In this document: positions 1 through 6,833 of the stretch, one piece after another
Numbering within the stretch: position 1 is the first letter of the stretch
Layout: each line of letters starts with the position of its first letter
DNA from: an uncultured Desulfomonile sp.
GTDB lineage: Bacteria; Desulfobacterota; Desulfomonilia; Desulfomonilales; Desulfomonilaceae
NCBI GenBank assembly: GCA_903920415.1
Contig: CAIXMD010000011.1
Coordinates: 1 to 7,613 of the forward strand
Length of the DNA: 7,613 bases
Reading direction: 5' to 3'
Position numbers and translations under genes: made by a program
The notes under the pieces: model-generated
Databases searched by the model: none
Seen by the model: only the letters and a program-made list of their open reading frames with translations
What the model was told of the DNA's origin: nothing

Positions 1-108
1 GACTTGAGAGTTGCTCTAGAGAAAGATCCCGGCCTGGACGCGAAGCTATTCATCAACGAATTCTATGGTTGGAATCCTGAACTTGCGGACTACTTGAGAT
101 TACAATAA
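1..108 (+). CDS. C-terminal end of an unrecognised protein (partial, cut by window start)
   Basis: Frame 1 is open from the first base and stops at TAA 106-108, giving 35 residues that begin DLRVALEKDPGLD and end NPELADYLRLQ. The composition is typical of a real soluble protein end: charged helix, then an aromatic segment (FINEFYGW). The stop lies only 18 bases before the ATG of the next gene, so the two are probably co-transcribed. I do not recognise the family from this fragment and assign no function. The main support is the open frame from the edge and the tight spacing to the PHP gene. Confidence 0.6.
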   Translation, partial: DLRVALEKDPGLDAKLFINEFYGWNPELADYLRLQ

Positions 109-126
109 CGGCTCCAAGTGTTTAAA

Positions 127-753
127 ATGTATCTTGATCTTCACCTTCACACGACAGCATATTCCCCGTGCAGTTCCATGTCGCCCGACGAACTCATGAT
201 TGCTGCCAAGGACGCCGGTCTGGATGGGGTATGTATTACCGAGCACAACATTGTCTGGCCGCTGGAGGACGTAGAGGCAATTAGCAAGAAACATGGGCTT
301 CCAGTGTTTCGGGGGGTTGAGATAACCACCACAGGCGGGGACATACTGGTCTTCGGTCTGGAAGAGATACCCAATGAGATATTGACTCCGATGGAGTTAA
401 AGACCCATGTTGATGCAGTGGGCGGCGCGGCAATAGCTGCCCACCCTTTTCGTGGTTTTCTGGTGTTTGGATTCGGAGTCCTCAAAATGGATCTCAAAGA
501 CGCGATTGACAACCCCACATTTTCCCATGTTCATGGCCTTGAAGTCTGCAATAGCATGGTGACTGACGAGGAAAATGATTTTGCGCGACGGGTGGCTGAG
601 TCAATGCGGCTCATAAAAATCGGCGGTAGTGATGCTCACAGTCCCGGAACAGTAGGCACTTGCGTTACCCGGTTCCAGGATGTCCTCGAAGATGAAAAAG
701 CACTGGTCGCTGCCATCTTGAGTGGCAGGTTCACTTCAGAAAGATGGAAATAG
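127..753 (+). CDS. PHP-domain metal-dependent phosphoesterase (TrpH/YciV-like)
   Basis: Predicted cytoplasmic metal-dependent phosphoesterase of the PHP superfamily; relatives hydrolyse phosphoester bonds, for example in nucleoside 3',5'-bisphosphates or short oligonucleotides, but the substrate here is not determined. From ATG 127 it has 208 residues. The metal-ligand motifs occur in the expected order: DLHLHTT near the N-terminus, ITEHN near residue 40, RGVEIT near 65, IAAHPFRG near 106 and GGSDAHSPGTVGT near 168. Length fits a stand-alone single-domain PHP protein. The frame also has a GTG at 118 (adding MFK), but family members normally start two or three residues before DLH, so ATG 127 is preferred; neither start has a clear Shine-Dalgarno, so coupling to the upstream gene is possible. 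A remnant DUF169 gene starts 11 bases after its stop. Confidence 0.9.
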   Translation: MYLDLHLHTTAYSPCSSMSPDELMIAAKDAGLDGVCITEHNIVWPLEDVEAISKKHGLPVFRGVEITTTGGDILVFGLEEIPNEILTPMELKTHVDAVGGAAIAAHPFRGFLVFGFGVLKMDLKDAIDNPTFSHVHGLEVCNSMVTDEENDFARRVAESMRLIKIGGSDAHSPGTVGTCVTRFQDVLEDEKALVAAILSGRFTSERWK

Positions 754-756
754 GTG
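752..756 (+). promoter_or_regulatory. Shine-Dalgarno of the decayed DUF169 gene
   Basis: AGGTG ends seven bases before ATG 764. It overlaps the TAG stop of the PHP gene (751-753). The ATG opens the short reading MKSEGIKWSAR before a stop at 797-799. A well-spaced ribosome site in front of a start that leads nowhere supports the view that 764 was the original start of the DUF169 gene. Confidence 0.45.
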
Positions 757-763
757 CGTACTC

Positions 764-1116
764 ATGAAATCGGAAGGGATAAAATGGTCCGCGCGATAAG
801 TACAAGGCGTTCATGCTTGCGCCAACTGCTTACGACCCTTTTATCCCTGATATTGTGCTAATGTACGGAAACTCAGCCCAGATGTCCCTCATGGTAAATG
901 CTATTCAGTATGATCGCTTTGAGCGGCTGATTTTCTATTCGGTAGGGGAAACCTCCTGTTCCGATGTTATAGGGCGTTGCTTTGTCGATCAGGTCCCGGC
1001 TTTGTCAATACCATGTTACGGAGAACGTCGATTTGGCCACGCCGCGGACGACGAACTTGCCATAGGGTTGCCGGATGAAGGAAATCATTCGCTACCGATC
1101 GGCAACAACAAGGAGA
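764..1116 (+). pseudogene. DUF169 (COG2043) family gene, internally deleted and frameshifted
   Basis: The frame containing bases 783-1078 encodes a clear DUF169 C-terminal half. The residues KYKAFMLAP come first, then PDIVLMYGNSAQM, a CSDVIGRCF segment, PALSIPCYGERRFG and DDELAIGLP. All of these are typical, in order, of this family of unknown function. Homology starts before the first ATG of that frame (813), because KYKAF at 798-812 already fits, yet a stop at 780-782 closes the frame. The usual N-terminal half of about 100-120 residues is missing. ATG 764, with a good ribosome site, gives MKSEGIKWSAR in a different frame, so the simplest reading is an internal deletion joining codon 10 or so to the C-terminal half near 790-800. 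After DDELAIGLP the expected MKEII-like helix appears in the next frame (from 1075), which suggests a second lesion. The frame would otherwise run on to 1181, antisense through the end of iorB. Confidence 0.7.
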
Positions 1117-1704
1117 TCAAGCAGCAAGCAAGCGGCCTTTGTGGAACGCTTTCAGGTTTATGTCCACCAGCTTGGGCTTGAGGGTTTCTTTCAATACCTC
1201 CTCGTAAGTCTCGGCCGGGATGTCGAGGTATTTGGAGAGCACTCCTAAGAATATTACGTTGGCTACTCTGGGGTTGCCCATGCCTGCCGCGATTTCATCT
1301 GCTTTCATCACCAGCGCATCGGGGACCTTGCTCTTGATCTTTCCGATCACGTCCGCAGGATAGTCCTGCTTGCCGGTGAAAACGGCAGGCGGCAGGATTT
1401 TCAGATCATTCACTATCACTTTTCCCTTTTCCGACAAGAAGGGAAAATACCTCAATGTCTCGATCTGTTCAAATGAGAGAAGCACGTCGGCCTCTCCCAT
1501 CTTTATAATGGGAGAACTCACGAACTTGCCGAATCGGACGTGGCTGGAAACCGAACCGCCCCGTTGGGCCATTCCATGAATTTCGTTCTTCTTGACATCA
1601 TATCCGTGGCGTGCGGCGACCAGCCCGAGCACGTCGCTGGCCAGAATGATTCCCTGGCCCCCTACACCGACTATGAGAACATTGTAAACGCGATCGTTGC
1701 TCAT
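1117..1704 (-). CDS. iorB: Indolepyruvate ferredoxin oxidoreductase, beta subunit
   Basis: Small subunit of the cytoplasmic enzyme that converts indolepyruvate and other aryl-pyruvates plus CoA to aryl-acetyl-CoA and CO2 while reducing ferredoxin. The 195-residue length is normal for IorB. It belongs to the gamma-type 2-oxoacid:acceptor oxidoreductase domain: GVGGQGI at residues 13-19 near the N-terminus, then HGMAQRGGSV at 43-52, both hallmarks of the family. The ATG overlaps the TGA of iorA in an ATGA (1704-1701). It is preceded by a strong AAGGAGG that lies inside the last codons of iorA, which indicates translational coupling and one-to-one subunit synthesis. The gene converges on the DUF169 remnant. 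No convincing terminator follows its stop. Confidence 0.95.
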   Translation of the reverse strand: MSNDRVYNVLIVGVGGQGIILASDVLGLVAARHGYDVKKNEIHGMAQRGGSVSSHVRFGKFVSSPIIKMGEADVLLSFEQIETLRYFPFLSEKGKVIVNDLKILPPAVFTGKQDYPADVIGKIKSKVPDALVMKADEIAAGMGNPRVANVIFLGVLSKYLDIPAETYEEVLKETLKPKLVDINLKAFHKGRLLAA

Positions 1705-3482
1705 GACGCCTCCTTGACAGCATCAAACTTGCAAACCTCGTAGCAGGTTCCGCATCCCACGCAAAGGGCGGGATTGATCTTTGAAAAACCCTTGCGCTTC
1801 TCTCCTTCGGCAGGCTCCTCGATTTTGACGAACTCCAAAGCAGGACAGCCCGTATTTATGCAACTCTTGCAGCCTTTGCACACGTCTTTGTCAATGTCGT
1901 ACGGCTTGTCGATCAAGATCCGGTCGGTCTTCAAAAGAGCACAGGGCGCGCGAGATATTATCAGAGAAGGCTCAGGGGCTTCCAATTCCTCTGAGACGAT
2001 TTTCTCGAGTTCCCTTACCTTGTATGGGTTCACTGTCCTGATTCTTTTGAACCCGAAAGATTCGGCCAGCTTCTCGATGTCCGCAGTAATAGTCGGGTCC
2101 AGTCGAAGGGTAAACCCTGTGCCCGGGTGATTCTGTGCTCCGGTCATGGCAGTTGTCCTGTTGTCCATTATGACCACTGTGGTTGAGCCCCCGTTATAGG
2201 CTAGCTCCAGGAGCGGCGTCATACCCGAGTGAAAGAATGTAGAATCGCCTATCACTGCCACTGCTTTACCTTTAGCCAAATCGCCAAGGGACCTGTCCAA
2301 CCCGGAGGCGATACCTATGCCGGCACCCATGCACAGGCAATGGTCCAGCATTCCAAGCGGAGGCAGTGCACCTAATGTGTAACAGCCGATGTCACCGGAC
2401 ACGTAGACCTTGTTCTTCTTCAAAGCAGTGAACGTAGCTCTATGTGGGCATCCAGGGCACATGTTGGGAGGTCTTAATGGCAATTCCACGTCTATCGGGC
2501 CGATGCTCCTGGCAGAAGAGGCTCCGGTCAGTGCGATCTCCACCTTTTCAGGGGAAAGTTCGCTGCAAATCCCGGTAAGTTCCTTGCCCTCAACAGCAAT
2601 TCCCATCAATCGTACCGCTTCTTCAATAAACGGATCCAAATCCTCTATGACAACGAGCCTCTTCACTCGGGAGGCAAAATCCTTTATCATCTTTACAGGA
2701 AGAGGCCATACCATGCCCAACTTGAGAAAAGACGCGGAGGGCGCCACCTCTCGAGCGTACTGAAAATTAACCCCTGAAGAAATGATTCCTAGAGATGTAT
2801 CGCCCATAATGATCTTATTGAAAGGGAAGGTTTCTGCAAAAGCGGCCACATCCTTCAACCTTTGTTCCACGATTGGATGGCGGCGGCGTGCCATTGCAGG
2901 AAGCATCACGAATTTCATGGGGTCCTTTTTCAGGCCGAGTTCTTTGGGTCCTTCAGACCTTGTTTTGGTCTCAACAAGTGACATGGAGTGGGAAATACGC
3001 GTTGAACTTCTCAGTATCACTGGTGTATCAAAGTTTTCGCTTATGAGGAGGGCTTCTCCCACCATGTCCTTGGCTTCTTGGCTATCTGACGACTCTAGAC
3101 ACGGCACCTTCCCGAACTTGGCGTAATTACGTGTATCCTGCTCGTTTTGGGAAGAGTGCATCTCCGGGTCATCACATACGACAATCACGAGGCCGCCGTT
3201 CACACCAGTGTAGGAAAGGGTCATAAAAGGATCCGCTGCCACATTGAGCCCCACATGCTTCATGATGGCCATGGACCTTGAACCTCCGTACGCTGATCCC
3301 GCTGCAACCTCTAAGGCGACCTTTTCATTCGGGGCCCAACCTGCACGGATTTCCGGGTATAAGGCCCCTATGCATTCCAGGATCTCTGTGCTGGGCGTTC
3401 CGGGGTAAGCCGAGGCCAATCGGACACCATACTCGTACGCCCCACGCGCTATAGCTTCGTTTCCCGACATTAGCTCTTTCAC
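1701..3482 (-). CDS. iorA: Indolepyruvate ferredoxin oxidoreductase, alpha subunit
   Basis: Catalytic subunit of IorAB, holding thiamine diphosphate and two iron-sulfur clusters; it takes part in fermentative or reversible metabolism of aromatic amino acids with ferredoxin as electron partner. At 593 residues it is full length. Visible parts: N-terminal pyrimidine-binding domain with GNEAIARGAYE and SAYPGTPSTE; the family-typical CPGCPHR at 342-348; the thiamine diphosphate domain with GDIGCYTLG at 363-371, GDSTFF at 412-417 and DN at 440-441; and a C-terminal two-cluster ferredoxin domain. The cluster cysteines are at 535, 538, 541 and 546 (with a four-residue last gap, usual for IorA) and 574, 577, 580 and 584. 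The start is GTG 3482: AAGGTGA lies about seven bases before it, and MKELMSGNEAIARG fits relatives; ATG 3470 would be too far from this site. No aryl-CoA ligase gene, a frequent iorAB neighbour, is in the window. Confidence 0.97.
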   Translation of the reverse strand: MKELMSGNEAIARGAYEYGVRLASAYPGTPSTEILECIGALYPEIRAGWAPNEKVALEVAAGSAYGGSRSMAIMKHVGLNVAADPFMTLSYTGVNGGLVIVVCDDPEMHSSQNEQDTRNYAKFGKVPCLESSDSQEAKDMVGEALLISENFDTPVILRSSTRISHSMSLVETKTRSEGPKELGLKKDPMKFVMLPAMARRRHPIVEQRLKDVAAFAETFPFNKIIMGDTSLGIISSGVNFQYAREVAPSASFLKLGMVWPLPVKMIKDFASRVKRLVVIEDLDPFIEEAVRLMGIAVEGKELTGICSELSPEKVEIALTGASSARSIGPIDVELPLRPPNMCPGCPHRATFTALKKNKVYVSGDIGCYTLGALPPLGMLDHCLCMGAGIGIASGLDRSLGDLAKGKAVAVIGDSTFFHSGMTPLLELAYNGGSTTVVIMDNRTTAMTGAQNHPGTGFTLRLDPTITADIEKLAESFGFKRIRTVNPYKVRELEKIVSEELEAPEPSLIISRAPCALLKTDRILIDKPYDIDKDVCKGCKSCINTGCPALEFVKIEEPAEGEKRKGFSKINPALCVGCGTCYEVCKFDAVKEAS

Positions 3483-3637
3483 GGCTGCTTCACCTTTCGT
3501 TGGTCTCCGGCATTGCCGGTTTGAAATGACCCTGTGCGGGTATTATTGTTAGTCACGAGCACGAGGCGCCAAATTCCGGACACCTCCAGACTTCATTCGG
3601 TTGTGGATTCAGTGGCTGGAGCAGAACCGCCAACTCC

Positions 3638-3666
3638 ATCCTAATACCCGTTCAAAATGGTGTCAA
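3638..3666 (-). promoter_or_regulatory. Sigma-70-type promoter for iorAB
   Basis: Reading the minus strand, TTGACA (3666-3661, a perfect -35 match) is followed by 17 bases and then TAGGAT (3643-3638, four of six -10 matches). Transcription would begin near 3631, leaving a leader of about 150 nt before the iorA GTG. It is the best promoter-like match I saw upstream of iorA. This is a pattern match only. Confidence 0.55.
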
Positions 3667-3840
3667 GAATTTCAGTGACGGGAGATAACAGGACCTGCGA
3701 CAATAGGACTATCGTATGTCTGAAATGCTTGCAAATAAAAGCTGATACGCTATGTGTCCACACAAAAAAATAGTAGGATGAGTTCACCTGTATGAATAAA
3801 AGCCCCGTGACTGAAAATCCCCCCAGACCCTTTTTTTGAA

Positions 3841-3879
3841 TTGATTTCTATGCCATAAAATGTTAAATATACATACTAT
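3841..3879 (+). promoter_or_regulatory. Probable promoter zone of the L,D-transpeptidase gene
   Basis: This A/T-rich block sits 35-75 bases before ATG 3914. Two imperfect sigma-70 readings are possible: TTGATT (3841-3846) with TAAATA (3864-3869) at 17 bases, or ATGCCA (3850-3855) with TACTAT (3874-3879) at 18 bases. Neither is strong, so the position is given as a zone rather than a site. Confidence 0.25.
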
Positions 3880-3913
3880 TTTAGTTCGAGCATGAAGGCG
3901 ATGAGAGAAAATC

Positions 3914-4981
3914 ATGTTCCTTATTCTGTCGAAGGTATTGGGTGTTGGCCTGATTTTATTTTTTTCCTTTAACTCAATCACATCTGCGGCTAATGGCGAC
4001 AAAGACCCCGGCGGAGCTACAGGAAACTCTTCTCAGAAAAGTCGTGGCAAGAGCCCCGGCCCCAAGAAGATCATTGCAACGGGGGACAACTTTTCCAAGG
4101 TCGCTAAAACTCTCGGGCGGTCATCCAGCAAGAACTTAGAGGAAAAGGCAGAACCTCCGAAGGGTGCTTCGGGAACCAAGGTTTCCAGCAGCCTCTTTGG
4201 TCAATCCCATGAGGAAATTTTGCAAAGGGGGACTCTCCCAGGAGCCATGGGGAAGCTCTTGCTTCAGGCTACGCCTTTTCCGGGACTTTCACCGGAAGAC
4301 CCTGAGCTGTTCTCCTTTCATGGGATGCAAGTCTCAAGGGAGCCGAACGTATCAAATCGACGCGGTATGCAGGCATCTCTGATGCCCGATGGAACGGTGA
4401 AGTCCGCACAGACACCTCCCATGTCGCTTGAACGTGCCTTAGGGTATCTGGAGATCGAGGTCAGTCATTCCGAACATACCTTCAAGTTGTTCGCCGGCTC
4501 CTCGGAGGGCCGGAGACAAGCACTCTACGAATGTCGAGTAGGCCTTGGAGGGCCTGGCTTTCCTACACCCGTGGGCGTCTACTTTGTGACGCACATATAT
4601 GACGATGACCCATGGTGGATTCCTCCAAAGGATCGTGCCTGGGCTGCCGGTGATAAGCCAAGCCGCCGTGTCTACGGCGGCACCATGGCTCCACTTCTGA
4701 AAAAGCGTGACGTCAGACAAAAGAAGGATGTCCCTGACGCGGAAGACAAGATTGCCGGACAGGTGAAACTTGAAGATTACGGATACAGGTTTCATGGGAC
4801 TAATTCACCCCGTAGTATAGGTCGTAACCAGTCACACGGCTGCGTCAGGATGATACCCGATGATGCCCGGAAAGTGGCTGCGCTGATAAAAGAGTTCGGG
4901 GGGACCGCTGATCGTAGAGAGTCTGAGAACGGATCATATGTGCTTCTCAGGTCTCCAGTAAGGCTTAACTTGGTGAAGTAA
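3914..4981 (+). CDS. Exported L,D-transpeptidase (YkuD domain)
   Basis: Predicted periplasmic enzyme that forms 3-3 peptidoglycan cross-links or attaches partners to the cell wall through a catalytic cysteine. The 355-residue product starts with an uncleaved-form signal peptide: K7, a hydrophobic run at 8-19, and a likely cut after TSA at 23-25. Residues 26 to about 170 are a Ser/Lys/Pro/Gly-rich, low-complexity region without a recognised domain. The YkuD domain runs from about 175 to 345: YLEIEVSHSEHTFKLF, GFPTPVGVYFV, and the active-site signature with HGTN at 294-297 and SHGCVR at 307-312, making C310 the nucleophile. A Lys/Asp-rich segment near 255-285 separates the two halves of the domain, where many family members have a shorter NPLG-type turn. 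The ATG has only a weak GAGAG ribosome site. The exact in vivo reaction (cross-linking versus anchoring) cannot be read from sequence. Confidence 0.9.
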   Translation: MFLILSKVLGVGLILFFSFNSITSAANGDKDPGGATGNSSQKSRGKSPGPKKIIATGDNFSKVAKTLGRSSSKNLEEKAEPPKGASGTKVSSSLFGQSHEEILQRGTLPGAMGKLLLQATPFPGLSPEDPELFSFHGMQVSREPNVSNRRGMQASLMPDGTVKSAQTPPMSLERALGYLEIEVSHSEHTFKLFAGSSEGRRQALYECRVGLGGPGFPTPVGVYFVTHIYDDDPWWIPPKDRAWAAGDKPSRRVYGGTMAPLLKKRDVRQKKDVPDAEDKIAGQVKLEDYGYRFHGTNSPRSIGRNQSHGCVRMIPDDARKVAALIKEFGGTADRRESENGSYVLLRSPVRLNLVK

Positions 4982-5126
4982 CGGCGGTGGTCCTAGTGCC
5001 CTGGTAGAGCATTATCGTTATATAGCCAGTGCTTGTGAACGAAATTATGTCATTCGGACAAAAAAATTGGCAATCGTTCTATTAGAGACAATGCCAGGAT
5101 TAACGCTTCAATAAAAACAAAGAGTC

Positions 5127-6176
5127 ATGACTGCAGACAAGATCAAACTCACCAGCCTCTCCAGGGCATCCGGTTGAGCCGCTAAATTAGGTCCGGGGGA
5201 CCTGGACCAGGCATTGTGCGGCATCGACATTCCTAGCAACTCCAATGTGCTTGCCGGGATCGGCGGCTTCGAGGACGCTGGAGTCTATCGGCTGGATGAC
5301 ACTACTGCTTTGGTTCAGACGGTGGACTTTTTTACGCCCATTGTCGATGATCCCCGGGTCTTCGGGCGCGCTGCAGCAGCCAATGCCCTGAGCGATGTAT
5401 ACGCCATGGGCGGGCGTCCCCTCACTGCCTTGAACATTGTGTGTTTTCCTTCAAAAAAGCTCGGCATTTCGGTGCTCAGAACTATTATAGAGGGTGGGCT
5501 GGACATCCTGCGAGAGGCGGGTGTAGCCCTGGTCGGGGGACATAGTGTGGAAGATGATGAGCCCAAGTATGGCCTTTCAATTACTGGTCTGGTACATCCG
5601 GACAGGATCATGACCAACTCTGGTCTAAAGCCTGGTGATCGGCTTTTCTTGACTAAGGCCATCGGAACAGGGGTAATTGCAACAGCGCTCAAAGGGGGAC
5701 TTGCTTCAGCAGAGGCTGTTAACGCGATGGTCAATTCCATGTGTGCCCTTAACAAAAAAGCTTCCGAAGTTGCATCGAAATTCGGTCTAAAAGCGTGCAC
5801 AGACGTTACAGGGTTCGGCTTGGCCGGCCATCTCGTCGAAATGGCAAGGTCGTCACATTGCATGATAAGGATTCTATCGGGATCGGTTCCGCTTCTGGAA
5901 GGCGCTCGAAAGGCAGCTTCAATGGGACTGGTGCCGGGTGGGGCGCACGCCAACCGAAAGTATTTCAGCTCATGGGTAGAGATAGATCAAAAAATCTTCT
6001 TAGACATATCAGACTTGATGTTCGACCCACAGACGTCAGGCGGCCTGATACTGGCGATTGATGTAGGGCGGGCAGCGGCATTTCAAGAGGCTTTGCACAG
6101 GGAAGAAATTGAGATAGCGGCCCAAATAGGTGAAGTTGTTTCTTCTCATCCCGAGGGACGGCTTGAGATAGTCTGA
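5127..6176 (+). CDS. selD: Selenide, water dikinase (selenophosphate synthetase) with in-frame UGA selenocysteine
   Basis: Makes selenophosphate from selenide and ATP, the selenium donor for selenocysteine tRNA and 2-thiouridine modification; cytoplasmic. Reading through TGA at 5175-5177 gives 349 residues, close to E. coli SelD (347). The N-terminus then reads KLTSLSRASG-U-AAKLGPGDL, placing selenocysteine at 17 and lysine at 20, exactly the positions of catalytic Cys17 and Lys20 in E. coli. Later family motifs are intact: VDFFTPIVDD from about 66, ALSDVYAMGG around D90, GGHSVEDDE at 137-145, TDVTGFGLAGH at 225-235 and FDPQTSGG near the end. Automatic calling would start at TTG 5214 and lose the active site. 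The frame upstream of ATG 5127 is closed by TAA 5112-5114, so this ATG is the only good start; its ribosome site (AAAGAG) is weak. The gene heads the cluster that continues to dtd. Confidence 0.95.
5175..5205 (+). promoter_or_regulatory. Bacterial SECIS element of selD
   Basis: Directly after the UGA (5175-5177) there are nine bases and then a hairpin. The strand 5187-5194 pairs with 5198-5205: six Watson-Crick pairs (AGGTCC with GGACCT) plus two lower G-U wobbles, closed by the loop GGG (5195-5197). The loop begins 17 bases after the UGA, and its first bases are G. Both facts agree with what is known of bacterial SECIS elements, which bind SelB and recruit selenocysteinyl-tRNA. The hairpin lies within the codons for LGPGDL. 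A competing short hairpin (CCTG with CAGG, 5201-5211) is possible. Confidence 0.75.
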
Positions 6177-6276
6177 AGCAGTACACCTTCCTGTGTTAAC
6201 CTGTGAGAAATCATGGAAGGTTACTCTGGTTGACTTTTTCGTCCATAAGCCTCTGTGAACTGAAAGGAAACAGAAC

Positions 6277-6588
6277 ATGTTGGCAGAACTGAGCGTTTTC
6301 CCCCTGGACAAGGGAGGCCACGGATTGAGCAGTTATGTGGCTGAATCTATCAAGATTATAGAAGAAAGCGGCCTTGATTTTGAAATCCATGCCATGGGAA
6401 CATTGATCGAAGGACCGGCTGATGTGGTTTTTGACGTGATCCGAAAATGTCACGAAAATATGGCTTCCAAATGTGACCGGGTTGCGACAAACATAAAAAT
6501 TGATGATAGGAAAGGTGCTGAAGGATCCATCAGGCGTAAAGTAGAGTCTGTGGAGAAAAAGCTTCTCCGAAAATCTCCCAATGAATGA
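6277..6588 (+). CDS. MTH1187/DUF77 (YqgV-like) thiamine-binding-type small protein
   Basis: The 103-residue product belongs to the MTH1187 family (UPF0045, COG0011), small proteins with a ferredoxin-like fold; some members bind thiamine, but the cellular role is not settled. Family features seen: an N-terminal strand LAELSVFPLDKG, the helix HGLSSYVAESIKIIEESGL, the strand FEIHAMGTLIEGP, the helix DVVFDVIRKCHENM, and the strand DRVATNIKIDDRKG. Length is standard, with a slightly long basic C-terminus. ATG 6277 has AAAGGA eight bases before it. The gene follows selD after 100 bases. Its TGA overlaps the ATG (6585) of the broken Nudix gene in an ATGA, so the two were once coupled. Nothing in the sequence shows thiamine riboswitch control. 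Confidence 0.88.
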   Translation: MLAELSVFPLDKGGHGLSSYVAESIKIIEESGLDFEIHAMGTLIEGPADVVFDVIRKCHENMASKCDRVATNIKIDDRKGAEGSIRRKVESVEKKLLRKSPNE

Positions 6589-6833
6589 GAAGAATCACTT
6601 TCATGCCGGGGACATATTGCACCTACAACGAAATACTTGAGATCGTGGATGATGCCGATAGGGTAATAGGCCAAACCACTCGTAAGGACATTCACAGGAA
6701 AGGGATGCTTCACCGGTCATCCATGTGTTTGTGTTCAATCCTGCCGGACAGATAATTGTCCAGCGTCGTTCAGCGTCCAATGATCGACATCCCTTGAAGC
6801 TTCCTTTGGAAAGAGTTTTTGAGGAAAGGCTAA
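6585..6833 (+). pseudogene. Nudix hydrolase (isopentenyl-diphosphate isomerase/YfcD-like), frameshifted and internally deleted
   Basis: From ATG 6585, or ATG 6603 in the same frame, the reading gives NEILEIVDDADRVIGQ, then TTRKDIHRKGMLHR, the typical start of YfcD-like Nudix proteins, and ends at TAA 6753-6755. From 6719, in the frame one base back, the homology continues as IHVFVFNPAGQIIVQRRS, then ASNDRHPLK. Joining LHR-x-IHVFVFN needs just one missing base near 6717-6718. After HPLK (about 6797) the Nudix box with its GGH, REL and EE residues, which should come next, is absent; the frame goes on with LERVFEERLNEG and runs into dtd, ending at 6884-6886. So the gene has lost one base and nearly all of its catalytic half. 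It cannot make an active hydrolase. It lies between the MTH1187-type gene and dtd. Confidence 0.78.

Larger units (their letters stand above)
3483..3913. other. Divergent intergenic region between iorA and the L,D-transpeptidase gene
   Basis: This stretch of 431 bases has no supportable gene. From left to right it holds the iorA ribosome site (AAGGTGA just before 3482, minus strand), the iorA leader, the iorAB promoter (3638-3666), and then about 170 bases in which I recognise nothing. It ends in an A/T-rich block from about 3831 to 3885 that probably contains the promoter of the plus-strand gene. The leader shows no riboswitch or T-box feature that I can identify. The longest possible small reading frames here are only a few codons long. 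Confidence 0.6.

Noticed and set aside
1067..1106. Inverted repeat GTTGCCG / CGGCAAC as an iorB terminator
   Set aside because: The loop is 26 bases and no T-run follows on the minus strand.
813..1181. Intact 122-residue plus-strand gene
   Set aside because: DUF169 homology starts before its ATG and ends near 1078; the rest is antisense to the end of iorB. It is a remnant, not a complete gene.
3507..3519. Small hairpin CCGGC-ATT-GCCGG in the iorA leader
   Set aside because: A five-pair stem is expected by chance at this length, and no anti-terminator or binding motif goes with it.
3734..3803. Repeated AATAAAAGC (3734-3742 and 3795-3803)
   Set aside because: Nine A-rich bases repeated once in an A/T-rich spacer; no operator symmetry and no third copy seen.
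5315..5953. Long antisense frame opposite selD (212 residues)
   Set aside because: A shadow of the selD coding frame; no recognisable motifs and no ribosome site, and selD is clearly the real gene.
5214..6176. selD starting at TTG 5214
   Set aside because: This start loses the catalytic segment; the conserved N-terminus lies upstream through the UGA selenocysteine codon.
6185..6221. Inverted repeat ACCTTCC / GGAAGGT after selD as a terminator
   Set aside because: A seven-pair stem with a 23-base loop; the only T-run (6234-6238) is about 12 bases further on, so it does not fit an intrinsic terminator.
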